From Balanoglossus misakiensis (lineage: Eukaryota; Hemichordata): a stretch of 64,000 nt of DNA. The stretch spans positions 5,022,001-5,086,000 of the forward strand of contig CM082579.2 of the NCBI GenBank assembly GCA_040954595.2, read 5' to 3'. The notes beneath the pieces are model-generated. The model ran no database searches, was not told where the DNA came from, and saw only the letters and a program-made list of their open reading frames with translations. A program made the position numbers and the translations under genes. Below are positions 12,391 to 25,580 of this stretch, one piece after another (the first letter of the stretch is position 1; the number at the start of each line of letters is the position of its first letter).

Positions 12391-14879
12391 AATCTCCGGT
12401 TGATGTATTCAGCATGATGAGATGAGATGAGTGCGGTGTAAAAGGAAGAGGCCATCAATTCAGCTTCACTGAACAGCTGATTTTATAGGTAAAAGAAAGA
12501 GGTGGAAATGACAGATATCAACAGAAATTGCCTTTGGTGTTAAGTATCCATAGAAACAAATGTAATCGTTGATGCATCTTCTCGCAAGCATTGAGATGCC
12601 CTTGAGATGTACCCTAATCCAAACCGTTTGAAGCCTATTTTCAGATCGATGCCTGGTGCTGTATGCATTATACTTGGCTTTTGGTTGATTTACATGTAAT
12701 TATTATTCCAAGAGAGACTTATTGGCCAATCACACATGCTCTCTTTCTCTGCTACAAAGTTGGCTAATCTTCCTTTACTTTGATTGCATGGTGGACAAGA
12801 AAACCACACGTATATTACGTATAATATCCCTATGCACCAATTGGCCAATTAAGTGATTTCACCACCGGGTAAATTTAAGTTAAATGTCCCCCCCCCCTCC
12901 CCCTGACCAACTGCTTGCCAGTTAGCTGCATCTTAAAGCTGTACACGCAACGACACCAGGCCAAAGCTTTAGGACCACAGGCTACATTCACTTCCCCATA
13001 ATACGCGACCGCACACAACAAACTCTTAGCTCATTAATTTCACCCAGTTGTTTGACACCGCATTCTGTTGGTAATGGAGCTGTCAAACCTAAACAACCGT
13101 AGCCAAGAAAAGTCCATCTAGGCTTGTGAACTGTGCCAAACCAAAAAGCTCTTTGCATTTGGCAAGGTCACGCCAACTTAGAAGAGACCGACCCCCATCG
13201 CATGCAGCTGACTTGGCCCGGGTCCAGGATGTGAGGGGGCTAGCTACTGTGTTGCCACAGCTTTTGTTTCACGACCACATGCCCCGAGGGTACTGCATAC
13301 TTCAGCCACTAAAGAGAAGCCTCGAAGAATGACGGGGCAATCTACAGAAAAGAAAATTCCTGCCACAACGTTCGGCCTTGGAATATCAGAAAATACCCAT
13401 CTGTCTTAATCCCTTGTTTACAAACTGAGGACTTCTACTCTGCGAGGGTGAGACATGAAATAACTCCCAGGCCAGGTTTATGTACTGTACACCTACATGA
13501 AATCAAAAGATGGCTGCTATCCTTCTAATCCAGTTACTCTCATGCTAATTTCGTTACCTAATTTCCGATATTGTAATCTCAAAAGGGTGCACCCTTGGAT
13601 ATCCATAACATGATAGGGCCATGCACGAGTGATACCACCAGCAAACGCCCGGCTGCCTACAACTTGCGCTTCACAGCACCCCTGTGAAATGAATCCCCCT
13701 GGCTTGTAAATTGCACTTGATTATGTTTCTATAAATCAATTTCAAAATATGTGTCCTTATATGGAGTTGGCAGGTGTCCATATTGCTGTGGTATCTGCAG
13801 CATTTGAACAGTGCCATGCAATGGCTGCTATGTGAGCAATGACGCAAAAACATGTTTGCGAAATTTTCCAAGACCTTCACTGTCAAAGAGTCGTGCAAAA
13901 CAGTGCATTAGTGTTTAGAGAAAAAGGCCCTGTCCTGCACAGAATGATATCCACAGGACAACTGCTTTTATTGCCAGTTTGTGACAACATTCAGGTTTTG
14001 GGGTTGGTCTACATCCCTCTTGTTGTACACTGCCCTCTAAGGTCCAAACAAGGCCAGGCGGAGAACAATCCCAGACTGCACAGGGAGGAAATGTTGGAGT
14101 TCCACCAGAAAAGAGCAGTGTTGAGCAGATTCTATGTCCACAGTACACATAGATCACTCACTGATAACATTACTGTCTTTACAGAAACAGAACGATTGAA
14201 GAAGAACAGCTCAGTGACCCATATGACCTTTGCCCTGAACCACAAGGATAAACAAAGCACCTCAGGTTGCGTTGGGTCCATCATGTTCGGCCACTACTGA
14301 CAAATAGACAGACAAACTTTTTTTCCTTGTCTAGCTCTAGGGAATGTTTTCTCAGCTTTCTTTAGCTCACAGCCCAAACATGGCCGACCCTCCTCCCCCA
14401 GTAGAAAGCATCCTGATACATCTGCAAAGCCAGCCATCGTGTTTGGGCAGCTAACATTTCAAGATTTTGCCAGGGACAGCTTAGAGCTGCAATGTCAACA
14501 GTTCAGGTGGCAGTGTAAGCACACAGCACAAGAGATAATCTCTAAATTCCAGTAGCTTGTTGCCATAAGTAATTATTATAACCTTATAATACTGTCAGCA
14601 GGGGGTCTGTACATGTATGTGCATAACCACACACGGGCCATTTCAGAGGAATTCCTCTTCGTGCATCTAGTGTGCGAGTTAGAATGTTGAGGGGAGATAT
14701 ATCTATACACACACTTCAGTCAACATCAATGAAGTGGACATTATACACTCCTAATATCAATCTATAATCATCAAAAGACTAAAATGATTTCTATCTGATA
14801 TGGTTTCGTCAATTCATATGACACGTACTACATCTTGAAATGTAAATATACGAGTTAATCCCCCTCCCTGGGTCAGACC

Positions 14880-15125
14880 AGGGGCTCTCCCAACTGCAGT
14901 TTTATCTTTTACTGCAGTTATCAGAGGAGGGCATCTCCGTTTAATCAATATCATTACTGCAGACAGATTAATAAAGGTGTCACAAGGGAGCATTATAGGT
15001 TGGGGGCTTGGCAGACCATTTTCATGACTCAGACAGGCATATCTGTGTCACACCCTTTTGAACTGCACCAAGAGGAAAAGGGCTTGATTAATTTGTACGT
15101 GCAAATATTTTTATCACTCGCACAG
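14880..15125. promoter_or_regulatory. Candidate cis-regulatory module in KIBRA intron 1
   Basis: Seen: three copies of ACTGCAG (14,893; 14,911; 14,956), two GATA-type words (TTATCT and TTATCAG) next to the first two, homeodomain-type words (TTTAATCA, GATTAATA, TTGATTAATT), a TGACTCA AP-1 word and GGTGTCAC, all within about 250 bp. The density is higher than in the flanks by eye. A regulatory role is inference; conservation data would be needed. Confidence 0.3.
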
Positions 15126-15776
15126 AGGTATGCTACAATGTAGCTGCCCTATTGCCTGATTTGATTGGGTCCAATATGGGCTTCTGCCAAAACAATCCAA
15201 AGTTATTTCAAATAACTCATACAATATCTTGCCAGAAGATACGTACATGTACGAACTTCTGCAGAATGAGGTTGCCCCGAAAGCAGAAGTCCACAGGCCT
15301 GGTCCATATACATCACCGCTATCAGTCCAGATGTCAAAACCAAGATGTTCAAAAGGGGAAGTTTGGAGATAAAAGCCGATCTTTCTCTACTGTTCATGAA
15401 AAAAATCCAGACATAATAACAGCCGCTCTAATGTGTTTGATAACACTGGCTGGTCCACTGCCTCTCCTACCGAATGTTAGGCCAAGGGACCAGGACTAGT
15501 TTTTTTATAGCCCATCACAGATCATAGGATGACTGCCAGACTTTCGGCTACGCTAAGGACCAATGAGGCGGTATTTTGATGTGTGAGTGTGTGCATCGGT
15601 GTAGACTTATCTTGTTGATTGATACAGCTAGTGTGGGGTACCGCTCTGGTGTAAATATTTCCATTTTTTAGTTGCAGTCGGCTAAACTCTTGCGTTGTGC
15701 TAACAGACAGAAGGTGATCATTGTCACTGTCAAGATTGCTTTGTAATTCCCGCAGTGGTTACACTTATAGGCATCT

Positions 15777-15780
<4 letters not shown>

Positions 15781-15812
<32 letters not shown>

Positions 15813-15829
15813 TTCATCTTCATCATCAT
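15781..15829. repeat. (CAT)n trinucleotide microsatellite
   Basis: There are about fifteen CAT/ATC units with two CTT interruptions. It yields poly-Ser or poly-Met in shadow frames and is not coding. Confidence 0.95.
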
Positions 15830-18800
15830 TCTTTCCAGTATCTCAATCATTGCTACTATCCACCTACATATATGCGGAAGTGCAGAAGACGTACTTTGTT
15901 CCAGAAAGACAGTTTTCTCTAAAACTGAGTCGTGTAACCTTTGTCTCCGTAGTTGAGAAGTTAGATGGCTGCATTTCAGATTAATTAAACTCAACGCACC
16001 CTGACGACCACAGCGTTCCACGGACACAAGGTGCCAAAGATTTAACGCACTGCTGGTACAAACAGGAAACACGTGCATGAATACGTAGAATAATATGCAT
16101 ATTTCTATGCTCCTATTCATACAGCTATTTGAATTCCAGTTCATGACTAGTTACAAATTGTATACTATCACCTTGTACGACCATCATTGAAAACTTGACC
16201 ACTGAGATGAGGGTCATCCAACACCAATGATACATGTATGCAAAGACAAGCTGCCACACCTGCATAAATCATTGCCTGTTACAGTACATTAGGGAATAAT
16301 TTTGATAGTGTTAAGTATCTATATGTCACTGCCACTGGTGTGAACGTGACCTTCAACTGTGGCTGAACCATCTGTTGTCACCCAAATCTAACAAATAAAC
16401 TATGAGTGAAGCCAAACCAGCGTTTTATCGTCCGCACACCGGTCTGCAAGTGGAGTGTGAAACTGCATAAATGTATTCATTAAACATTTTAATTAGCAGA
16501 TCATGTGCATATTTAGATTGAGCACAATGACAAAGAAAAAGAGACAATTGTTTCAACACACAATGCACACAAAGGAACATTTGGATAAATTGTGATCACC
16601 ATTTTGGATCGATTTATTAATTTAGTATCTGCAAATGGTGTGAATTCTGTGATGAAATGTTTTGTTTTCTTATGGAAATGAGCTGAGCTGCATATGACAA
16701 ACCCTTTGTCTGAACACTGAACGTCATAAAAACGGTACCTGCAAAAAACACAACAAAACAAACCCTCTGCCTCATTGTTACAAAGATGAATTATTACCAT
16801 GACATTAACAAATTGATACACTGTTTTGTTGTGTACAATTTTTAATAAAGCATATAGCAGGTAAAGTCAGGGTGGTATAATAGTCATTATCAATGAAAAT
16901 TTAATACCTGCAAAACATTTTTCATGGGCAAGTTTTTATTGTTTATCTTTTGTTTTGGCGGACAGATGAAACGAGGAAACCTAAAAATAACTCTGGGCCA
17001 TCTGTGTCCTATTCTGGTACGTCTGTGTGCAACAAGGGCCCTGGAAATAGCGTACTATTACATGCAGATGCAGCAGTGTGGCAGTTGGCAATTGCAGTTC
17101 CGTTTAGCATGAATTCATGGCTTTGTTTAGACTCTCGCCTCACTAATGGAGCACTTGCGCACACTCTACATGTTACACCGGCGAGAGGAGGAATCCGAGA
17201 CTCTCCGGTTGGTAGTGCCGGGGTAACTCCAACCCTCTCCCGCGGCTGCACAATGATAGGTTACCGACACCGCGTAAACGACGACACAAAAATGTCGGCA
17301 AAACAAGTCTGCTTTTGAATGAATTTATCCGTAAAATGTCAAATGACCATTCATATTATCACACCAGTAACTTATGCTTGCTACGATGCACCAGTGAACG
17401 ACTGTGATGCCATATGCGACTGTCGACATCTCAAAATGCGAATTGAAAAGGTACCAGTTTAACTGTTCGATAAAACAACAAAATGTGATGTTGAATTATG
17501 CTCACATTAATACGTACTGTACATCCGATCCAGTAAAAAAAAGAGACTGACATGAATTACCATCTTGTGATAAATTTACTGTACTATTCCGAGTGAGACA
17601 GACTCACATATTTTCGCAGAAAGATCATTAAATACGTGAAATGATAGGGCATTGATATGTTTTTCTGGAATTTGAGACTGCGAGCTGGGGACTAAAACCT
17701 TGAAATGTGAGCAAGACCCGTCACTACACAGGGTTCACTAATCATTCTCTGACCTGCCAGGACTGTCACGCAACATCTGAAAAAAGCCGGGGATCCAAGT
17801 TGTGGGGGAGGGGGGATCGGGGAAACGGTTACCATGGAGATCATAGTAGTGACCAGTGAGGCGAGCACATTTTATGGAAAGGAGGCAGATGATAAAATAT
17901 CATTATTTTTAAGGTTTCAGATGCACGACATGACTCAAATGTGCAGGTAGCTTGAGTATAGGTAAAACACGTACATGTACATGTGCAGAAGACTAATTTC
18001 ACAGACAGAATTTTGCCAAACCCATGACACACCACACAGACTAAAATAGCCACCAGAGAGTGACACAGACCCAATGGCATTTGGCAAATGCCAAAGTCCT
18101 ACACAAACCAACAGAACTGTTTTATTTACAAATGACAAACACAGTTTATAGCATTTGCTATATCAGATCAGCTCCCTTCGAGTTCTATCGGTCATTTCCC
18201 AGGGAAAAGGTTTCAGCAGCTGGCAAGACGAAAAGTACTTCACACACAGTATCAATCTGAGACACCGCAATTTATCTTCAAGTTATCTTGGTGTCAGTCT
18301 GCCGAGAGTTGGATGTTATGCATGTATTATGGATGGATGGAGAGACACCACTAATTCATCGACTGCGAGAGAGACACACCGCGTTATCATCAAAGAAGAA
18401 TGATAGTCTTAACCTCCCACCCTGTGATCTGCGAAAACAAAACACAGATCCCTGAAGGTCGGGGCAGGACAGATTCTCCACACTGCCAGGGTGGTTGCTT
18501 TGATGGGCAAACAAACAAATAAATCCAGTCAGGGGTCCTTGCGGAGAGCAGCCCATCTCTGCGCCTAAAAATGCCATCTAATGAGAACATTGCCCCAGAA
18601 AGAAAGTTAAAGAGTGTGTGGAGATACAGAATGAATGGATACGTGACACGACGACCTTCTCAGCCTATGACTAAGTTGCTTGGTATGTTTATAATGCTCC
18701 TCTTTGCCATGCTGAGTGAATCATGACAATCGGAGACCAATGACCCACACTGGTCAACATCCCCGGACAATCCTATTCTGCCCGTGCCTTTTTTCTCTCT

Positions 18801-21800
18801 CGCCGGTAATAACTGGAACTCGCAACCACAGGAATCGGATACAATGCTTTCTCTTGAAAATAATTAGGCGTGGGTACGTACGACCGGGCCTCCCTCGACG
18901 AGGCTCGTGTGGAACAAACAAAATTCCGCTGCGGTGAATAAAACGGGTGAGCTGCTGGGTTGCATGCAGACGGGATCCAGGGAGTGTGTTGTGGTTGTAA
19001 TGGCTCTGAAATTTCTCTCAAACCGGAAAGAGAAGCCACACATGCAAGCTAATTAGTGCATGTTGCAACTCAACAATTTTGATTTCGCATATCACTGCAT
19101 ATATTTGCCGAGGTTCTTCAGTGAGGGGGTACATGGCCTTCTCCTTGAGCCCCTCCTACTGATGTGCAGGCTGGCATTGTACCTTTGATCTGTGACAAAT
19201 TCGACTCAGACAGAATGCTTCATGATTGCTGTTTAAATATGTGGCTCTTTTCAAATGTTTACTCGGGTATTTTTAGCAGCTGAAAGGAGAGAACAACGCA
19301 GCCATTGTTTTCCATCGGCTTCTTTTCGGGGGAGTTTGCGCAATCGCTCACTCAGAGACGCACATCGCATTCAAACCATCTGCCTTCAACTGGTGAGCTG
19401 GAGTGTATTGTGTGTACAGAGATGGCAAGGCAGGCATGATGGTGATTGATGACATTTCTCTCTCTCTGCATCAGACAAACTTTTCAAAGAGATTAATTAC
19501 ATGTACCTTTCTTTGGAGGCTGATGGAAACGAGGCCTTTTCGGCACTTTGTTGATTTGCGTTAAAAAAAAGACCAGCTATTATTCGACCCAAAGATGGGT
19601 ATTAACATGTGAATAATGCAGACTAATTTTTGGTACAGACCAAAAATTGAATGATGCATTCATGTGTAATGTCCCTTTAACCCATTCTGACAAGTCCTCT
19701 CTGTCAATACATCTCCAAGAGCCCTCTTGTGTCTCATTAACAGGGAACTCAATGCCATGTTGTCATTGCCACGAACAATCCAAGACACAATGCAACTGTC
19801 TTTTCTTCTGCCTACAAATACTAACTGTACCAGAAGTTCATTATCTCTCAAGGGGAGACTCCCCCCATAGACTGTCCACACACTATTCAAACACAGCCTT
19901 TATTGTCATTCCTTCCAATAGCGCGTGCTTGTCTGACCTCTGTCCTCATAGAACGGGCCTGCTGATAAATTATCGGCCAGAGACCAACTTGTGGGGGTTG
20001 AGTTTTGGCGATATTGTGCAAAAGTGGCATTCAAGGCATCGACGATGTGACACTGACAGCAAAATACCCAAGTCACCAAAGTAGCCTTTCAAAGTTCAAA
20101 GGTCGAGCCGTAACGTGGAAATCAGAGTAAATGTCCGACAACTGGCAACAAACCAACAACAACTAGGATTATGCGGTCCATATGCTCAGTTCCCCAATCC
20201 TAATTATACTTTATTTGCAACAGCAGCTCAAAATTTAAGTTAACAAACGCAGGAGACCTAGAAACAGATGCAGAATACGTCTGTCCGGGTCACACATCAA
20301 CAGAATGTGTCTGTCAGGGTCGGAGGTTACCTCTATTTCAGAAATCCTGCCAAACAACGTTTCAGCGAGACTAAACATGGATTCAGCATGCTTTTTTTCA
20401 ACGGTTAACGCAACATGCTCTCTCTAACTTATTGTAAAATGAACTGGTTTGCTATTTTTAATCACAGGGGATTCAATTTTCTCTGTGATGGAGTTATTTG
20501 TCTGGGGCTAGTACACATCGAGTGAAAATTTACGTTTGAACGCTTACAGCTGGCTCAGATGTTTTCCGTTTCTCTTCCAAAAAATCTATAAACATGATTT
20601 TTTTTTTAAATAACTTAAGACAGGTGCAATATATACCTGAAACATAGTGCTCATTGTTTATGGGGGCCCAGAAAGACTGCACAAGTACATTTAGCTTCAT
20701 GGAAAGTTTCACCAAATTGCTCCAGACACCATGTTTTAAGAATACAGCCTACTGGACTTTTAAAGTGTTTTATGGAGGTTTGAACGAGTCCTTCTGCAAA
20801 GAAATTCACACACAATTACGCATGCAATAAATACTTGATAGTTGAATGCAAAACAAACAATGCAAATAAACACTTTTCTGTTGAAATCATCAACCTTACC
20901 TCCCCCACCGAAACAGCTTTGAGCGGTGTCTGTTTTAATCAGCTTTTATACTTTTATTTATAGCATAGTAACCATGGGTGTCGTGTTTCTCTATAAATAC
21001 AACAGATAATGGGAATCGTCAGGACGGGGCCAGGTGAAGGCCAGCGGGAACAGTCAGGACTTGTCACTGCAGCGAATTTAATTTATAGTCAGTATACTCC
21101 CCATATGTTTTCACCAAGGTCTGCCAGAACTCGTTTTGTGTCATGCAAATTTACTGAGCCGTAACTTCAGCTAGAATTTTATCATTTCTACGTGCGCGTA
21201 CTTCTCACCACATTTTCAAACGATCTCGTTTTCACTGAGGAACGGTTGATGAACACGCAATAGCTGGATGTGCTAATAACAACAATGTACATGTATAGTG
21301 TTATCAGGAAGTGATACTGCACTATACAATGTAAGCAGAATCTTAAACACCGCAATACACTTGGGATGGGAATATACCAGTACCTACAAAGCACTTAAAG
21401 CTACATGTAGGAGATGCAAGCATCTTTTTCCCCCAATAAACAGTTCCGTGTACGGACAACAGGTTTGCTAGAAATGCCCACATCATCAACAAAGTATGGA
21501 CCTTTAAATCAACAGAAAAGCCCCCCTCCCATGAGCGAGGTCAGTGACATGATTGAGTCACGCCACCAGAATAAGGACTGGAGCTAAAGTCAATCTGTGT
21601 GGGAATGTTGGAACACACAGATGGAATAAAACAGAACAAAAATAGCCACGCCATAATGATTATATACACAAATCTACGTGAAGTCCAGCATGCAAACAGG
21701 TTTCCACTGTCCTTTTTTTATCTCATTGAATAAACAGATGTGGAGGACCCAAATGCTCTCTTTCCCCATGATGTCTACTCTAAACAACGTGCCAGTGTGT

Positions 21801-24800
21801 CCTCGATACTGTCCTTAAAAATAATGTTGCATTACTGTTTTTATGTCCTATGTCTATATGCACGTAAATGGATTAGGCCCCAACGAAGTAAAATTGAGTG
21901 CTTCCTTAGAGTGGCTGTAGTGAGCCTGTATGTCCCCAAAACCATTTCAACCACACCGTAATTCCATTACCACAGGCTGTGTTTTTCGTAAACCATTTCA
22001 TTTTTGACATTTTCATTAACTTGCAATTACAACAGGTGTTCCATGAAATGGTAAAAAGCACATGTCAGTGACAGAAATCTGGCGGAGAGTGCAGGATAAA
22101 TAAAAGATACACTGAGAGAGAAAAAATGTGGTAAATAGTTCACACGGCAGACTGTGTGATCGATGAAAATGTATGCAAGAATCACATAACTGTGTATTCA
22201 CCCACATCAGCAGGAGGGCAGTTACGTCATCATGGAAGTTACGTCCACGATTACATAAACCTGAAAACTTGATTTGAATTACAAGAGGATCTTGTCTAAA
22301 ACACAGTAGTTGTATTTATAGGTTCATTCATGTGTTTACAACCCGAATTTAAAGAGGGATGGCCTGTCCTCTTCATCCTGGTGTAAAGATCTTTGTTTTG
22401 AGGAATGTCATGCGGGTTGTTAAATGAGGGAAAATATTTTGGCATCAAAAAATAGACAGACCCTCCCATCAGCCACGGGGCACTTTTTGTGTTGTCATTT
22501 CTTCTTCGACGGCAGACAAATATGGATAGCTGCTAGTGTTCGGTAACACTCTGTGCTGGAAGGCAGCCAAAGCACAAACCACAAAATAGTTCTCGTCCTG
22601 AAATGTCAGAGATTTGAAAGACCAGTGATATCAACAACAGCAATGTTGGAGGTTTCAACCCGTGTATATATACTGACTGTATTTTTGAAGAGATGAAACA
22701 CGTGTAAAAACCACGCCAGCTGAGTGTTGGGCTACCAAACGCAGCTTTGTTTAATTACTGGCAGGAGTATTGCATTATCCCATTTTTTTAATGGCTGGGC
22801 TATAAAAATGACGAAAGCCAGCCTTTAAAGCTATTAAGTCTCCCATTTTTTTCTAATTTTTTAAAGTCAGTGCTTGATTGATTGCACTTTTGGGTCCGAA
22901 AGCTATATACTCTTTGTGAGATCACGTTGCACTTCGGTCACGAAAAAAACAGAAAGTGTCTCGAACAAAGGTGGTGAGCAGTTCCCAAATGTATGATAAC
23001 TTTGCCACCACACCCGTAGCTGATATGAGAATGGGCGCTTTGGGCCAGTACTTTGCCCCTAACTTTAATACAGGAGGATCATTTCTGACCATTTTCTTCA
23101 CTGATGTTTTGAAAACGATATATCTGCACACAAAACAACACTTAAAACAATAAAAGTTTACTAACAACAAATAAACATCAAACTCTGAACTGCATCAGTT
23201 TTTTCTCTTACGACAAGACAGACTCCTAAGTTAGAAAAATTAATGACTGTTGATGCACGCACAAATCTGTAATCCTTCCATCGCCACCGACATCTCTTGG
23301 TTTATTTGCCATTTTCAGCGCAACATAGCATGAGAAGTCTACGTTTGCAGCATGGGTGAAATCCATCCGTATGCCTTTGGCAAAGAAAACAAATTTCAGA
23401 AATAATACCCCCTTTCAGACTGCCAATAAGGACTGGGTCAGCCGTGCTTCCGAAACCACAACTCTGAATAAAATCGGCTATGCCGGTCGGGCGAGAATGT
23501 AACGCATGCACATTACTGTCACGCAAACTGTGGCTCGCTCTGTGTCCTTCACACTACAGAACAAAAAAGCCTCCACTGTCGAACGGTGTAAAGAACATAT
23601 GCACACATCGAGTTACCTGCATTCACCATTGTTCTGTGTCAGCGATGCCGTGCCACTAAATCAATCCATCAACCTGCCGCTGGCAATTAAATTTTAATGT
23701 CTGTCATGTTAAGTTTGAGCAGGTGGGTTTGGTATTCTATCGATCGCCAGTCGGAAGTGTCAAATTGCTGGTTGCCAAATTTTAGGTTTTGAGTGAAAAG
23801 TGTACTGAGCAGTCTAGCTCACCAGTTGCTTGGCATTTTTTATGTCTCGATAAAGATTCTTAATTCAGTTTTTCCCTGCCTCGTGATTTTACATGATGCA
23901 AATCCAAAATCAGGTTTGAAGAACAAGGTGACTTTGAAAAATCCTGGCACTATCATCTCCCTATCACGCAGACAAATGTACTATTTAATCAGGTGGTCTG
24001 ATTCAATTACTCCAGCATGGCCTAATAAGATCAACCTGGTTTCAGTCCATCTGCACATCCCCATTATGCCAGGCAGGATGGAAAAATCCACCTGATTTTC
24101 CTACACGTGGATCATTCCATGATGACGAGTGACAGGGGAGACAGCATCGCAAGAAGTGTGACAAAACTGCTGAAGGTACGACACAGTAAGATTGGCTCTG
24201 GGGGATTTTTAAAAAATGCACAGCCACAAAAGGTCGACTTTTTGCGGCGAGGGCAGAGATCTGTATCAATGACAAATACTTGATTGATATTCAATTGATG
24301 ACAACATGTTGCACATTCTGTAAACCTTCAGAGGATAAAATATCTCGTAAAAGGGCAATCTGATAACCTGGGAATCTAGGGCACAAACTTTGTTTTGGAG
24401 ACCAAATAATTCCTCGAATATTCAGTGATAACAACCAGGGGATCGCACAATGAACACTCACTGCCTACTGCCATTATCATTATCCATTCATCTGATAAAA
24501 CATCGAATGGTTTTAGTTTGATTTTGAACTCAAGATACAGACAGTATTTTTTCCTCCCAACATTTCCTGAAGAGTTACATGTAGAGACTGTTTGCTGCTG
24601 CTTTCATGGTAATCAAATTAGTCTCTCAAACAAAGGGAACAGAATAGACAAGCTCATTTCTAATACTGCTCAAAACATCATCAGCACACTGTACTGCATG
24701 TATCCAAGTGACAGATCCCCAAACACATGGGCAGTGACGAAAATTGGCCACAATATTAGTTTAACAAACTTGGATACCAAACAGAGTCTCCCGAGAAACA

Positions 24801-25560
24801 CCATCCGTGCAGCGACCCAATCACCAAGGCCGTTTGAGAAACTTGAATCTTTTCTTCACCTCAGCTGGATAACTCACGACAACATTATTGTCTTGTCAAC
24901 GGCGCGACAGCGTTTAACCCTGGCTTTGGGTTATTAAACTTTGCCATCTTCCGGCAATCCATCCTCTTATTCTGTTCTACTGTCACCAGATGCCTGCGGA
25001 CTCTTCCAAATGCGGCATTTTCAAACCAATCAGTGAACTCTTCTAATGTGCTTTAAGTGAAATCCGCAAGCTGCACGCACAGGAAATGAAATTTTATTTC
25101 GCCATAAAATGTTAAGTGTTGTCACGAAAAAAACTTCCAAACATGAAAAATGGCCGTGTTACCCCATAAAACTCCCCACTTCTTTCCGCTTATCTGATTG
25201 GCGGAGGCTTTATTTTAAATTTCTGCAAAATTTCAACCCGCTACCTGTGGCAGACATGAGATTTTACAAAGAGTCACGTCAATATATACATGTACTGGAA
25301 TTAATCACAAAGGTCAGTAAATGTCACCAAATTCAAAACGTCTGACTATATTACAGACTGCATCATCCAAGTCTGGGAGGAGAGGACAGCTTCTTGCACT
25401 GACGTGTGTGACGGAAGTAAATTAATCCCTGGCACGAAAAAAGACTGATGACGCTCTTCAGAATCCAATCGGTTTTGCAGGTCACAGAATCAATTCTGCG
25501 TGATCTCTCAGCAATTGCACATTACCGAATTGCGCACATGCATGGGAGGACACGACGAGA

Positions 25561-25580
25561 CTTTTAATTCTAATTAAAAG
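25561..25580. repeat. Inverted repeat with paired TAAT homeodomain cores
   Basis: The arms CTTTTAATT and AATTAAAAG are perfect reverse complements separated by CT. Each arm holds a TAAT/ATTA core, so the whole is a symmetric homeodomain dimer-like site in KIBRA intron 1. Confidence 0.7.

Noticed and set aside
13839-14300. 153-codon plus-strand open frame starting MTQKHVCEIF
   Set aside because: There is no recognisable motif and the opposite strand is open too. It is treated as chance.
15668-16144. Minus-strand frame with a poly-Met run
   Set aside because: The run is the reverse of the (CAT)n microsatellite, not a protein.
24425-24937. 170-codon open frame on the plus strand in KIBRA intron 1
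   Set aside because: It has no family resemblance, no flanking splice or promoter context and low-complexity-free but random-looking composition. It is within the range of chance in 64 kb.
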